64,000 nucleotides of DNA from Paenibacillus sp. JCM 10914 (GCF_001315105.1 NZ_BAZR01000002.1:62001-126000), one strand, 5' to 3'. Positions 1 through 10,327 are shown, counted from the stretch's first letter. Translations and numbers: made by a program. The notes: generated from the letters alone by a model not told the origin.

Positions 1-1907
1 AGCTGGAGCTATTTCCGGATAAGCTGTTTACGCCGATTCTGGACGGTGCCGATGACGAAATACGTAATACGTGTTATGAGACCGCTAAATCCATATACGG
101 AGAGCATTTACCAGAGGTGGTTGTTGCACGGCTGGAGAAGGAACTCGAGCCGATCATCAAATACGGTTTCTCAGCGAACTATCTAATTTCGGAGAAACTC
201 GTGAAGAAATCGAATAGAGACGGATATCTGGTAGGCTCGCGGGGATCGGTAGGCTCCTCCGTTGTTGCTACATTCCTGGGCATCTCCGAGGTTAATCCGC
301 TACCGGCACATTATATCTGTCTGAACAGTGATTGCAAACATAGCGAATGGTTTCTAGATGGAAGCATACCGAGCGGATTCGATCTACCGGGCAAGGCTTG
401 CCCACAGTGCGGTAAGATGATGAAAGGTGAAGGACAAGATATTCCGTTCGAAACGTTCCTCGGCTTCAAAGGTGACAAAGTGCCTGATATTGATTTGAAC
501 TTTTCGGGGGAGTATCAGCCCCATGCTCATAATTTCACCAAGGAGATGTTCGGTGAGAAGAATGTCTTTCGAGCGGGAACGATCGGTACAGTGGCCGAGA
601 AGACGGCATTCGGATTTGCCAAGAAGTATGAGGAGCATAACAATAAGCGCTGGCGGGGAGCGGAGCTGAATCGTCTAGCCTCAGGCTGTACAGGGGTTAA
701 GCGAAGCACGGGTCAGCATCCCGGCGGAATTGTGGTTGTGCCGGATTATATTGAAGTAGAAGAGATTACGCCTGTTCAATTCCCGGCCGATGATGTTAAC
801 GCGGAATGGAAAACAACCCATTTTGATTATCACGCGTTTGAAGCCAACCTGCTTAAACTTGATATTCTCGGCCACGATGATCCGACCATGATGAGGATGC
901 TGCAGGATTTAACCGGCGTCGATCCGACTACGATCCCGATGAATGATCCGAAGGTCATGAGCATGTTCAACTCCACCGAATCGCTCGGCGTAACACCAGA
1001 TCAGATTCGCTCGCCAGTCGCCACGTTCGGGGTGCCGGAGATGGGAACGAAGTTCGTACGGCAGATGCTCGTAGAGTCCCAGCCGTCGAGCTTTGCCGAC
1101 TTATTGCAAATATCCGGTCTGTCTCACGGAACGGGGGTTTGGCTTGGCAACGCGCAAGAGCTAATTAAGAACGGGACCTGTAACATCAAGACGGTTATCG
1201 GTTGTCGGGATGACATTATGTTGTTCCTGATATATAAGGCAGGTATGGAAGCAAGTCTTGCCTTTAAAATAACGGAAAGTGTACGCAAAGGCAGAGGGCT
1301 CTCTCAGGAATGGATTGACGAGATGAAGAAGTGCAAAGTACCGCAATGGTATATCGATTCCTGTCTCAAAATCCAGTACATGTTCCCGAAAGCCCATGCC
1401 GCCGCTTATGTTATCTCAGCGGTTCGAACGGCTTACTTCAAGCTCTATCATCCGATTGAATATTATGCTACCTATTTCTCGGTGCGTGCAGAGGATTTCG
1501 ATATCGAATTATGTGCTCAAGGTTATGAAGCGATCTATCGACGGATTGAAGAGATCGAGCAGCTTGGCTTCGGAGCTACGCCGAAGGAGAAAGGCTCGCT
1601 GCCTGTTCTGGAGATGGCGCTGGAGATGACGGCGAGAGGATTGTCAATCAAGAATATCGATCTGTACCGTTCCGAAGCGGTCCGGTTCACCGTCGATGGC
1701 AATTCGCTCATCCCCCCGTTCTCCGCCTTGCAGGGAATCGGAGACAATGCCGCTCGCAACATCGCGGCTGCAAAAGAATTGGGTGAGTTCCTTTCCATTG
1801 AGGATTTCCAGCAGAAAGCCAAGGCGAGTAAAACCGCAGTGGAGCTGCTGACTCAGATGGGGTGCTTCCGCGGACTGCCTGAGAGCAATCAGTTGTCATT
1901 GTTCTAA
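1..1907 (+). CDS. polC: DNA polymerase III alpha subunit, PolC type (3' part)
   Basis: This is the replicative DNA polymerase of low-GC Gram-positives, which carries an internal 3'-5' exonuclease upstream of the part seen here. The frame is already open at base 3, so the gene starts before the window and about 634 residues are visible. Visible landmarks are a four-cysteine zinc module (C-x4-C, then C-x2-C, about nt 318-410), the PDIDLNFSG polymerase motif near nt 484 with catalytic aspartates, a helix-hairpin-helix region late in the protein, and a C-terminal QLSLF beta-clamp-binding peptide ending at the stop. There is no frameshift in the visible part. It precedes the rimP-nusA operon as in B. 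subtilis. A separate promoter follows it, so the next operon is independently transcribed. Confidence 0.97.
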   Translation, partial: LELFPDKLFTPILDGADDEIRNTCYETAKSIYGEHLPEVVVARLEKELEPIIKYGFSANYLISEKLVKKSNRDGYLVGSRGSVGSSVVATFLGISEVNPLPAHYICLNSDCKHSEWFLDGSIPSGFDLPGKACPQCGKMMKGEGQDIPFETFLGFKGDKVPDIDLNFSGEYQPHAHNFTKEMFGEKNVFRAGTIGTVAEKTAFGFAKKYEEHNNKRWRGAELNRLASGCTGVKRSTGQHPGGIVVVPDYIEVEEITPVQFPADDVNAEWKTTHFDYHAFEANLLKLDILGHDDPTMMRMLQDLTGVDPTTIPMNDPKVMSMFNSTESLGVTPDQIRSPVATFGVPEMGTKFVRQMLVESQPSSFADLLQISGLSHGTGVWLGNAQELIKNGTCNIKTVIGCRDDIMLFLIYKAGMEASLAFKITESVRKGRGLSQEWIDEMKKCKVPQWYIDSCLKIQYMFPKAHAAAYVISAVRTAYFKLYHPIEYYATYFSVRAEDFDIELCAQGYEAIYRRIEEIEQLGFGATPKEKGSLPVLEMALEMTARGLSIKNIDLYRSEAVRFTVDGNSLIPPFSALQGIGDNAARNIAAAKELGEFLSIEDFQQKAKASKTAVELLTQMGCFRGLPESNQLSLF

Positions 1908-1957
1908 TTGTTGTCATGGTTTTTTATCGTAACGCCTTGACAGTCAAGGAGTCATAC

Positions 1958-1986
1958 TTGTCACTATTACCAGACTATGTTATAAT
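1958..1986 (+). promoter_or_regulatory. Sigma-A promoter for the rimP-nusA-infB operon
   Basis: TTGTCA (1958-1963) is followed after exactly 17 bases by a perfect TATAAT (1981-1986). It lies between the polC stop and rimP and points toward rimP. It is one of the best vegetative promoters in the window. Confidence 0.8.
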
Positions 1987-2020
1987 TTTTTTGGTAATCA
2001 TGGAGATAAAACCGTTGTGT

Positions 2021-2044
2021 AAAGAGTGGGGCAACCCACTCTTT
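2021..2044 (+). other. Leader hairpin with GCAA tetraloop upstream of rimP
   Basis: A perfect 10-bp stem (AAAGAGTGGG / CCCACTCTTT) closes a GCAA loop of the GNRA type. It falls inside the transcribed leader of the rimP operon. It is not followed by a long T run, so it looks like a stable leader structure or protein-binding element rather than a simple terminator. Confidence 0.6.
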
Positions 2045-2085
2045 ACTCTTTGGTATATAGGAAATGAAGTTGGAGGTTATGTTCT

Positions 2086-2547
2086 TTGAGCACTTCAAAG
2101 ATTAAAGCGACTGTTGAAGAAATGGTGCAGCCTTATTTGGATGAACACGGCTTTGAACTGGTCGATGTGGAATACGTTAAGGAAGGAAGCAACTGGTTCT
2201 TGCGCGTCTTCGTAGATAAAGACGGTGGCATAGATATCGATGATTGCGGTTTGATCAGTGAGCACTTGAGCCAGAAGCTGGATGAGAATGATCCAATCCC
2301 GACAGCTTACTTCCTGGAAGTATCCTCTCCTGGAGCGGAACGTCCACTGAAGAAGAAGGAAGATGTCGCGAAATCCGTAGGCAAGAATGTGTTTGTCACC
2401 GTATATGAGCCGATTAACGGACTCAAGGAGTTTGAGGGTAAGCTGGAATCGTTCGAGAATGAAGAGCTCCTCATCCAGACGGTGAAAAAGCAACACGTAA
2501 TTCCTTATGCAAAAGTAGCCAGTGCCAGATTGGCCATCATTTTTTAA
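2086..2547 (+). CDS. rimP: Ribosome maturation factor RimP
   Basis: RimP assists late assembly of the 30S ribosomal subunit. The 153-residue product has the usual two-part layout: an alpha/beta N-terminal domain (about 1-85) containing a VEYVKEGSNWFLRVFVDK stretch, and an SH3-like C-terminal domain (about 90-150). The start is TTG at 2086, chosen because GGAGGT at 2072-2077 is well placed; no ATG fits. It is the first gene of an operon with nusA, rnpM, ylxQ and infB. Confidence 0.95.
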   Translation: MSTSKIKATVEEMVQPYLDEHGFELVDVEYVKEGSNWFLRVFVDKDGGIDIDDCGLISEHLSQKLDENDPIPTAYFLEVSSPGAERPLKKKEDVAKSVGKNVFVTVYEPINGLKEFEGKLESFENEELLIQTVKKQHVIPYAKVASARLAIIF

Positions 2548-2579
2548 ATGGAAGTTTTGAAAGGGGGAACCGATTTTCA

Positions 2580-3677
2580 ATGAGTATGGATTTTATTGAA
2601 GCGATGAATGAGTTGGAACGGGATAAGGGCATTAGCAAAGATGTGCTGTTTGAGGCCATTGAAGCGGCACTGATCTCTAGTTACAAGCGTAATTTTAACA
2701 CCGCGCAGAACGTACGGGTAGATATGAACCGGAATACCGGCGTGATCAAGGTGTTTGCACGTAAGCTGATTGTTGACGAGGTATTGGATCCGCGCACAGA
2801 AATCTCACTGCATGCAGCCCGTGAAATTAATCCGCACTTCCAGATCGAGGATATCGCGGAGATCGAGGTAACGCCTCGTGATTTCGGTCGGATTGCTGCG
2901 CAAACAGCGAAGCAAGTCGTTACTCAGCGCATTAGAGAAGCCGAACGAGGCCTGATCTACAGCGCTTTTATTGACAAGGAAGACGATATCGTTACCGGTA
3001 CCCTGCAGCGGCAGGACATGCGCAATATTTATATCGATCTTGGTAAGATCGAAGCTGCACTGCCGTTAACGGAATTAATGCCTAACGAGAAGTTCAAACA
3101 TGGTGATCGGATTAAAGCTTACATTACCAAGGTCGAGAACACGACCAAAGGTCCGCAAATTATGTTGTCTCGCACCCATCCGGGTCTGTTGAAGCGACTG
3201 TTTGAGCTTGAAGTACCCGAGATATTCGATGGCGTCGTGGAGATTCGCTCGGTAGCGCGTGAAGCTGGCTTCCGTTCCAAAATCGCGGTCTTTTCCCGTA
3301 ACGATGAAGTAGATCCGGTAGGTTCCTGCGTGGGTCCTAAAGGCATGCGCGTACAGACTATTGTGAATGAGCTTCGCGGTGAAAAGATCGATATCGTGCG
3401 CTATTCCGATCAAGTCGAGGAATACGTGGCTAATGCACTCAGTCCTTCTAAAGTGCTTGAGGTTCAAGTATACGAGGATGAGAAAATGGCTCGCGTGATC
3501 GTTCCGGACTATCAACTCTCGCTTGCGATCGGAATCAAAGGTCAGAACGCTCGCCTAGCGGCGAAGCTGACTGGATGGAAGATCGATATTAAGAGTGAAA
3601 GCCAGGCGGAACAGGAATTTGGCCGGCCGAAATCCCAAGCGAGCGAGATGCACCAGGATTCCGTCTCTGTTGATTAA
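2580..3677 (+). CDS. nusA: Transcription termination/antitermination factor NusA
   Basis: NusA binds RNA polymerase and nascent RNA and modulates pausing, termination and antitermination. The 365-residue protein has the RNAP-binding N-terminal domain (about 1-130), an S1 domain (about 135-200) and two KH domains, with GPKGMRVQTIVNEL at the KH1 loop and GIKGQNARLAAKLTGW at KH2. It lacks the C-terminal acidic repeats of E. coli NusA, as is normal in Firmicutes. A GGGGG-rich ribosome site precedes the ATG at 2580. It lies 32 bp after rimP in the same operon. Confidence 0.97.
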   Translation: MSMDFIEAMNELERDKGISKDVLFEAIEAALISSYKRNFNTAQNVRVDMNRNTGVIKVFARKLIVDEVLDPRTEISLHAAREINPHFQIEDIAEIEVTPRDFGRIAAQTAKQVVTQRIREAERGLIYSAFIDKEDDIVTGTLQRQDMRNIYIDLGKIEAALPLTELMPNEKFKHGDRIKAYITKVENTTKGPQIMLSRTHPGLLKRLFELEVPEIFDGVVEIRSVAREAGFRSKIAVFSRNDEVDPVGSCVGPKGMRVQTIVNELRGEKIDIVRYSDQVEEYVANALSPSKVLEVQVYEDEKMARVIVPDYQLSLAIGIKGQNARLAAKLTGWKIDIKSESQAEQEFGRPKSQASEMHQDSVSVD

Positions 3678-3703
3678 TTCTGGCCTGACGGGGGGTTGTC
3701 GTC

Positions 3704-4015
3704 TTGAAACAAAGAAAGATACCACTACGTAAATGTGTAGCGTGCCAGGAGATGAAACCGAAGAGAGAGCTAATCCGAGTCGTCAGAACTCCAGATGAAG
3801 CTGTTCTGATCGATCTTACCGGCAAGAAGTCCGGTCGGGGAGCTTATTTGTGCGGTAATGTTTCGTGTTTCAAGCTGGCACATAAGAACAAGGCGCTGGA
3901 TCGAGCGCTAAAACAACATGTGAAACCTGAGATCTATGAACAATTGGCACAGGATTTTATCAAGGTAGAAGATGAATTCCTGGCTGCTAAAGAGAGTGCT
4001 GCCGATGATGAATAG
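3704..4015 (+). CDS. rnpM: RNase P modulator RnpM (YlxR family)
   Basis: This is a small RNA-binding protein of the YlxR family, reported in B. subtilis to bind RNase P and modulate its activity. The product is 103 residues from a TTG start (LKQRKIPLRKCVAC...). Typical features are the CVAC pair near the N-terminus and the GRGAYLCGNVSCF segment, giving four cysteines in the family pattern. The stop overlaps the ylxQ start, indicating translational coupling in the nusA operon. Confidence 0.92.
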   Translation: MKQRKIPLRKCVACQEMKPKRELIRVVRTPDEAVLIDLTGKKSGRGAYLCGNVSCFKLAHKNKALDRALKQHVKPEIYEQLAQDFIKVEDEFLAAKESAADDE

Positions 4016-4330
4016 GGCGCTTTCTCAGCTCGGCCTGGCCATGCGGCAGGTAAGGTGGTTACCGGAGATGAGATCGTGCTCAAAGCCATCCGGTCTTCTG
4101 AAGCAAAATTGGTTATTCTGGCGGGTGACGCCTCAGATAATACTTTAAAAAAGTTCCGCGATAAATGCGGTTCTTACAAAATCCCTCTGGTAATCGGATT
4201 TGACCGGGAAAGTCTGGGCACAAGTGTAGGTAAACCCGAGCGGGTTGTGCTGGCAGTTACGGATCAAGGATTCGCAGAAATGATCTCCAAGAAGATGGAG
4301 ACAATGTCGGAGGTGGAGTATATTGAGTAA
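4005..4330 (+). CDS. ylxQ: L7Ae-family RNA-binding protein YlxQ (frameshifted in this sequence)
   Basis: YlxQ is an L7Ae/L30e-fold protein expected to bind kink-turn RNA. The reading frame begins with ATG ATG at 4005, overlapping the end of rnpM, and gives [14 protein letters not shown]. The frame is then lost near 4046. Adding one G (GCGG to GCGGG) restores [20 protein letters not shown] and reads through to 4330. The rest matches the family, ending with [11 protein letters not shown]. One net base is missing, most likely a sequence error, because both halves are well conserved. The 3' end overlaps the infB start. Confidence 0.85.
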
Positions 4331-6954
4331 ACAGGAAAACAAAGACAATAAGCTTCGTGTATATGAATATGCTAAGTCGTTGAACATGAGCAGTAAAGAA
4401 ATTATTACGATCCTCAAGCGCTTGAACGTTCCGGTCAATAATCACATGAGCGTTATGGAGAACGATGCGGTGTCCAAAGTGGAGCAGTTTTTTAAGGATA
4501 TCAAATCGAATGCTGCCGCTAAACGTGAGGGATCAGATTCTTCAAAAAGTGATAACCGTAAACCCGCGGTGTCCGTGGCTTCCAGCCCGGCTGCACCATC
4601 GAACAGCAAGACTGAAGGGTCGGTATCGAAAGCAAGTCATGATGGCAGCCGTACGGGGCAGGACGGTTTGCGTAATTCAGGTCAACGAGTATCAGGACAA
4701 CAAGGACAAAGCCAGCCTCAAAAACAACAGGAAAAGCAGGTAGGTATGAACAGTAGAAATCAAAATAACCAGAATGCTACAGGCTCCCAACGTCCGCAAG
4801 GCGGACAGGATTCCCGGAGAACGTCGTCCGGCCAATCTCAAGGCAGCCAGCAAAACAACCGCAGTCAAGGGTCTAGACCAGGCGCATCCGCGCAGGCTGG
4901 CTCACGTCCACAAGGCGGTGGCCAAGGTGCCAATCGTCCGCAAGGCAACAATGCGCAAGGAAGTACGCGTCCACAGAATAAACCTGGGCGCAGCGGGGAT
5001 TCTCCAAGCAGTGGGTTCTCCAATAATAATAATAATAGTAACAACAACAGCGGTCAGAATCGTGGTGGCCGGAATAACAATAATAATGGTCGCGACTCCA
5101 AACGGTTTGATGACAACCGTGGATTCCGTGGCAACAACCGTGGCGGCAAGAACAATCGCGGTCGTAACCACAACCAGCAACCGCCTCGTGAGAAAATCGA
5201 CAACACGCCGAAGAAAATTATCGTCCGCGGTAATATGACCGTCGGTGAAACGGCGAAGCTGCTTCACAAGGACGCTTCCGAGGTCATCAAGAAGCTGATT
5301 TTCCTCGGCGTGATGGCCACCATTAACCAGGAGCTTGATATCGATACGGTTCTGCTGCTCGCAGGCGAGTATGGTGTCGAGGTTGAGGTGAAAATTCCGG
5401 TTGAGGAAGACCGGTTTGAAACGGTGGAAGAAAATGATGCAGCTGAGGATCTTAGAGAGCGCCCACCGGTTGTAACGATTATGGGACACGTCGATCACGG
5501 TAAAACAACGTTGCTGGATGCAATCCGTTCTACGAATGTTACGGGCGGCGAAGCAGGCGGCATTACCCAGCATATCGGTGCTTACCAAGTTGAAATTAAC
5601 AATAAGAAAATTACGTTCCTGGATACACCGGGTCACGAAGCGTTCACCGCTATGCGTGCTCGTGGTGCGCAGGTGACGGATATGACGATTATCGTAGTGG
5701 CAGCCGATGACGGTGTAATGCCTCAGACGGTGGAAGCGATCAACCATGCCAAGGCGGCAGGTTTGCCGATCATCGTTGCAGTAAACAAGATCGATAAGCC
5801 GGATGCGAATCCGGATAAAGTGAAACAAGAATTGACGGAATATGAACTAGTACCCGAGGAATGGGGCGGAGATACAATTTTCGTTAACGTCTCGGCGAAG
5901 CAGCGGATGGGTCTGGAAGACTTGCTTGAAATGATCCTTCTGGTAGCTGAAGTGAACGAGTACAAAGCCAATCCTGACAAGCGTGCACGCGGTACGGTTA
6001 TTGAGGCTGAGCTGGATAAAGGCAGAGGTCCGGTAGCACGTATTCTCGTTCAACATGGTACGTTGAAGGTTGGAGATGCGTTTGTCGCCGGTAACTGTTT
6101 CGGTCGTATTCGTGCGATGGTGAATGATAAAGGTCGTCGCCTTAAAGAGCTGGTCCATCTACGCCGGTTGAGATTACGGGTCTGACCGAAGTTCCAGGTG
6201 CCGGAGATCCATTTATGGTATTTGAGGATGAGCGTAAGGCGCGTACGATTGCAGATAAGCGTATGATTACGCACCGTCAATCCGAGTTGAACACGAACAC
6301 CCGGGTTACGCTGGACGATCTGTTCAAGCATATTAAAGACGGTGAGATCAAAGATCTTAACGTTATCATCAAAGGTGACGTGCAAGGTTCTGTTGAAGCC
6401 CTCAAAGGCTCCTTGAACAAAATTGAAGTGGAAGGCGTTCGCGTCAAAATCATCCACAGCGGTGCCGGTGCCATTACCGAATCCGATATTATTTTGGCAG
6501 CAGCTCCAATGCGATTGTTATCGGCTTCAACGTTCGTCCGGACGTGCAAGCGAAGCAAACCGCGGATCAGGAGAAGGTTGATATTCGCCAACACCGTGTA
6601 ATATATAATGTAATCGAGGAAATTGAGCAAGCTATGAAGGGGATGCTCGATCCAGAGTATAAAGAATCCGTGATTGGTCATGCGGAAGTTCGCAATACCT
6701 TCAAAGTGAGCAAAGTGGGTACGATTGCAGGATGTATGGTGACATCCGGTAAAATTACGCGCAACGCGGAGGCTCGATTGGTCCGTGATGGCATCGTCGT
6801 ACATGAAGGCAAGATTGATTCCCTTAAGCGTTTTAAAGACGACGCCAAAGAGGTAGCGCAAGGTTACGAATGCGGTATTACCTTGGTTAGCTATACCGAC
6901 GTCAGAGAAGGGGACGTTATCGAAGCCTATATCATGGAGACGGTAGAGCGTTAA
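4323..6954 (+). CDS. infB: Translation initiation factor IF-2 (two frameshifts in this sequence)
   Basis: IF-2 is the GTPase that recruits initiator tRNA to the 30S subunit. The gene starts at TTG 4323, overlapping ylxQ. The order is an IF2-N module (about residues 1-60), a long N/Q/G/S/R-rich linker (about 60-285), a second IF2-N module, the G domain ([21 protein letters not shown] and VSAK boxes), then domains II-IV. The frame breaks twice. Near 6149 one G restores [13 protein letters not shown]. Near 6504 one base restores [16 protein letters not shown]. Corrected length is about 877 residues. IF-2 is essential, so two independent breaks argue for sequence errors. Confidence 0.95.
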
Positions 6955-6974
6955 TCGAATGAGGTGATCAAGCT

Positions 6975-7328
6975 ATGGCAAAAATCAGAACGGGACGTGT
7001 GGGTGAGCAGATCAAGAAAGAGCTCAGCCAATTGATTCAAACCGAAATCAAAGATCCGCGAATCGGCTTCATCACGGTTACGGGCGTTGATGTGACCAAT
7101 GACCTCTCACAAGCGAAGGTATATCTGAGCGTGCTCGGCGATGACGAGCAGAAGGCTGCTTCCTTGAAGGGTCTGGAGAAAGCTAACGGTTATCTGCGCT
7201 CCGAACTTGGCAAGCGGGTTAGACTCCGGCACGTGCCGGAGCTCATCTTCAAGTTTGATGATTCCATCGCGTACGGCAGCCGAATTGAGAAGCTGTTGAC
7301 CGAAATCGGGGATCGCGAGGAGAAGTAG
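6975..7328 (+). CDS. rbfA: 30S ribosome-binding factor RbfA
   Basis: RbfA is a small KH-fold factor that matures the 5' end of 16S rRNA in late 30S assembly. The 117-residue protein has the family signature [18 protein letters not shown] at the N-terminus and the [17 protein letters not shown] segment near the C-terminus. GAGGTGATC precedes the ATG. It follows infB by 20 bp; the ylxP gene found between infB and rbfA in B. subtilis is absent here. Confidence 0.96.
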   Translation: MAKIRTGRVGEQIKKELSQLIQTEIKDPRIGFITVTGVDVTNDLSQAKVYLSVLGDDEQKAASLKGLEKANGYLRSELGKRVRLRHVPELIFKFDDSIAYGSRIEKLLTEIGDREEK

Positions 7329-7390
7329 AGGCGGGTCACACTGCTTGAAATCTATAGCAGAAGACGTGTTTCTTATAAAGGAGAGGGCGA

Positions 7391-8368
7391 ATGCGAACCT
7401 ATGAACAAGAGCTTGAGCAGGTAAAGGCTTATCTGCTCCAGCACGATGATTATTTGGTTGTGTCGCATGTGCAGCCCGACGGAGATGCAGTCAGTTCCAC
7501 CCTTGCGGTGGGCTGGCTTCTCTCATGTCTGGGCAAGAAATACACCATGATTAATGAGGGAGCTATTCCCAAAAGAATGAACAGCCTGTGGCATGCGGAT
7601 CAAATTCTGAATTTATCAGAACAGCAACCTGGAAGAACCTACTCGAATATCATCTGTGTAGATTGTGCTGATTTTGCAAGAGTAGGGTACACCCGGACGG
7701 TCTTTGAGGATGGCGCCAATATTCTGAATATCGATCATCATCCGACTAATGATCGATACGGAACCGTGAATCTGGTACTTGCCGAAGCTGCGGCCACTGC
7801 GGAGATCCTGTACGACGTCCTGAATGTATTCGATATCGAATGGAATGCTGACATCGCAACCGCGATCTATACGGGGCTGCTAACCGATACAGGCGGATTC
7901 CGCTACTCGAATACATCTCCTAAAGTGATGAGTATCGCGTCGGAACTGTTGTCTTACGGGGTAAATGGCCCGGAGCTCGCCGAGACGCTGCTGGAAGAGA
8001 TGACACTGCCACAAATTAAGGTGCTTGTTGAGGCACTGAACACGCTTCGTCTGTCAGAAGACGGCAGAATCGCCTGGGTATATGTGACACCAGACGTTAT
8101 GGACCGCTGCGGTGCAATCAGCGAAGATTTGGAAGGCATCGTCAACTATCCACGGAACATTCAAGGAGTTGAGGTGGGCATACTCTTTAAATCGTTGAAA
8201 TCGGGCATGGTTAAAGCGAGCCTGAGATCAGCGGGAAGAGTCGACGTTGCTGAATTGGCTCAAATTTTTGGTGGTGGTGGTCATGTAAGAGCTGCAGGTT
8301 GCAGCATTGAAGGCAAGCTTGACGACATTATTCCTAGAGTAGTAGAGCAGGTGAAGTTAAAGTTATGA
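7391..8368 (+). CDS. nrnA: Bifunctional oligoribonuclease/PAP phosphatase NrnA
   Basis: NrnA degrades very short RNA oligonucleotides and hydrolyses 3'-phosphoadenosine 5'-phosphate. The 325-residue DHH/DHHA1 protein shows VSHVQPDGDAVSS (metal-binding DxD), the NIDHHPTND DHH motif near residue 117, and a C-terminal GGGGHVRAAG substrate-binding motif. The ATG follows AAAGGAGAGGGCGA. The stop overlaps the truB start in ATGA, so the two genes are translationally coupled. Confidence 0.95.
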   Translation: MRTYEQELEQVKAYLLQHDDYLVVSHVQPDGDAVSSTLAVGWLLSCLGKKYTMINEGAIPKRMNSLWHADQILNLSEQQPGRTYSNIICVDCADFARVGYTRTVFEDGANILNIDHHPTNDRYGTVNLVLAEAAATAEILYDVLNVFDIEWNADIATAIYTGLLTDTGGFRYSNTSPKVMSIASELLSYGVNGPELAETLLEEMTLPQIKVLVEALNTLRLSEDGRIAWVYVTPDVMDRCGAISEDLEGIVNYPRNIQGVEVGILFKSLKSGMVKASLRSAGRVDVAELAQIFGGGGHVRAAGCSIEGKLDDIIPRVVEQVKLKL

Positions 8369-9275
8369 CGCAATTAGAAGGCATCTTGCTGTTCTCAAGC
8401 CGGCGGGTTGGACTTCACACGATGTGGTAGCCAAGGTTCGTGGCATTCTCCGTCTGAAGAGAATTGGTCATACAGGTACCTTGGATCCTGAAGTAACTGG
8501 GGTGCTTCCATTATGTCTTGGCAGAGCAACACGAGTTGTCGAATACATGCAGGAACTGCCCAAGGAGTATAATGCTGTCCTTCGGCTCGGTTATGCCACA
8601 GATACCGAAGATATTACCGGCACTACCATCGAGACAGCTGATGCTGTTCAGGTAAGTAAAGAAGAAGCTCAGGCGGCGTTGGAGTCTTTTATCGGACCGA
8701 TCTCTCAAGTTCCCCCGATGTACTCTGCTGTCAAGATCAATGGCAAACGACTGTACGAACTTGCCAGAGAAGGCAAAACCGTAGAGCGCCAGAGCAGAAC
8801 CGTAACGATACATGAAATTGAAATGACAGACTGGAACACCACAGGAATGTGGCCGGAAATGGCGTTTAGAGTGTCCTGCTCCAAAGGTACATATATTCGC
8901 ACGTTATGCGTGGATATCGGCCGTAAGCTGGGCGTACCATCGGTAATGGTAAAGCTTGTGCGTACACAATCAGCCGGCATTACGGAAGACCAGTGTCTGA
9001 CGATCGAGCAGATTGAATCCTTGATGAAGGAAGACCAGCTGAAATCTAGACTTATCCCTGTGGATCAGGCGATTTCTTTTCTGCCGAAACATACCGTAGC
9101 GGATGAGAAAAGAGAAGCAGCGCTGCAAGGTCAGCGGCTGTCCTCAAGGGCAGTGGAGCCCACGGTAGATAGTCAGGGTCCCATCCGATTGTATGACGCG
9201 AAGGATGATTTCCTTGGAATCTATAAAATTCAGGAAGAGACTGGGGCTATCGTTCCTGTGAAGGTATTTTCTTAA
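8365..9275 (+). CDS. truB: tRNA pseudouridine(55) synthase TruB (frameshifted in this sequence)
   Basis: TruB makes pseudouridine 55 in the T loop of tRNAs. The start at ATG 8365 overlaps the nrnA stop and reads MTQLEGIL before the frame is lost near 8388. Adding one G (TTGCTG to TTGGCTG) gives AVLKPAGWTSHDVVAKV. The remainder carries the catalytic GTLDPEVTGVLPL motif (Asp) and a KGTYIRTL segment. Corrected length is about 303 residues. The single missing base is most likely an error. Confidence 0.92.
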
Positions 9276-9311
9276 TCATGAAGACTGGGATTGGTTAGTG
9301 GAGGTGAGAAG

Positions 9312-10268
9312 ATGAGAATCGTACCTATATCTTATCCTGTATCCGTTGATCTGGAGCAGGAAGGAGTGGAACCTAAAGTTGCTGCGATCGGCCAATTTGA
9401 CGGTCTGCATCTTGGTCATACCAGCGTACTGGCTGAAGCAATCCGCATTGCTCGTGAGCAAGGAGTGCCGGCAGCCATGATCACTTTTTTCCCTCATCCG
9501 AAAGATGTGATCGGAAAAGGGAATTACGAAGGTTATTTGACGCCTCAGCAGGACAAGCAAGAACTGCTTGAGGCGATGGGAATCGATATTCTGTACGTCG
9601 TTGAATTCAACCTGGAATTTTCTCGAGTAAGTCCTGAGGCGTTCGTGGAGGAGGTCTTGCTTCCGCTGAAGCTGCAAACCGCGGTTGTCGGATTTGACTT
9701 CCGCTTTGGACATAAGGGAGAGGGTGACGCAGTAAGGCTGCAAGCTCTGGGAGAAGGCAGAATGTCGGTGGTTACCATTCCTCCCTTGCTCGTAGAGGGG
9801 GAGAAGGTTGGAAGCTCCTCGATCCGAATCGCTCTGAAGACGGGGCAGTTAGCAGATGCCAATCGCTGGTTCGGGCGGAATTATCGGATCCGCGGCAGCG
9901 TTGTGCATGGGGAGAAGCGGGGGAGAAAGATCGGATTTCCGACAGCGAATCTGGAGCTTACGGATGCGTATGTTATTCCCGCGCTTGGTGTATATGCCGT
10001 GCTAGCCAAGACAGACGCCCAGGAGGAGTGGATCCCGGGTGTGATGAACGTTGGTGTCAAGCCGACCTTCCATGATGGAATAACGAAACCGATCTTTGAA
10101 GTTCATCTGCTCGACTTCGAAGGCGATCTCTATGATCAAATCATGACAGTCGATTTGGTGCAGTATATCCGCAAGGAGCATAAGTTTGAATCGGTTCAAG
10201 AACTGATTGAATGGATCCAGCGGGACGCAGTGGAAGCACGCAAGATTCTAAAAGTCGGCGAATCGTAA
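9312..10268 (+). CDS. ribF: Bifunctional riboflavin kinase/FAD synthetase
   Basis: RibF phosphorylates riboflavin to FMN and adenylates FMN to FAD. The N-terminal nucleotidyltransferase half shows GQFDGLHLGHTSVL (HxGH-like) and SSSIRIAL. The C-terminal kinase half shows GRKIGFPTANLEL. I start at ATG 9312, with GGAGGTGAG at 9300-9308; the product is 318 residues. It is the last gene of the polC-proximal translation operon, followed by a promoter region for rpsO. Confidence 0.95.
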   Translation: MRIVPISYPVSVDLEQEGVEPKVAAIGQFDGLHLGHTSVLAEAIRIAREQGVPAAMITFFPHPKDVIGKGNYEGYLTPQQDKQELLEAMGIDILYVVEFNLEFSRVSPEAFVEEVLLPLKLQTAVVGFDFRFGHKGEGDAVRLQALGEGRMSVVTIPPLLVEGEKVGSSSIRIALKTGQLADANRWFGRNYRIRGSVVHGEKRGRKIGFPTANLELTDAYVIPALGVYAVLAKTDAQEEWIPGVMNVGVKPTFHDGITKPIFEVHLLDFEGDLYDQIMTVDLVQYIRKEHKFESVQELIEWIQRDAVEARKILKVGES

Positions 10269-10318
10269 TTTATGTGCCATAAATTGTGCGGGTCTGATTT
10301 TCTTTTTCAGACAATGTG

Positions 10319-10327
10319 TGCTATACT
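10319..10327 (+). promoter_or_regulatory. Extended -10 promoter for rpsO
   Basis: TGC-TATACT is an extended -10 element in the ribF-rpsO gap. I see no good -35 at 17 bases, which is usual for extended -10 promoters. It leaves a leader of about 100 nt in front of rpsO. Confidence 0.5.

Noticed and set aside
4774..5238. Long alternative frames over the infB linker (also 4865-5828 on the - strand)
   Set aside because: They are by-products of the low-complexity N/Q/G/R-rich linker. They have no ribosome site or homology, and the infB frame runs through.
6149..6505. Programmed ribosomal frameshifting in infB
   Set aside because: There is no slippery heptamer followed by a pseudoknot, and two independent one-base repairs each restore normal IF-2. 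Error is simpler.
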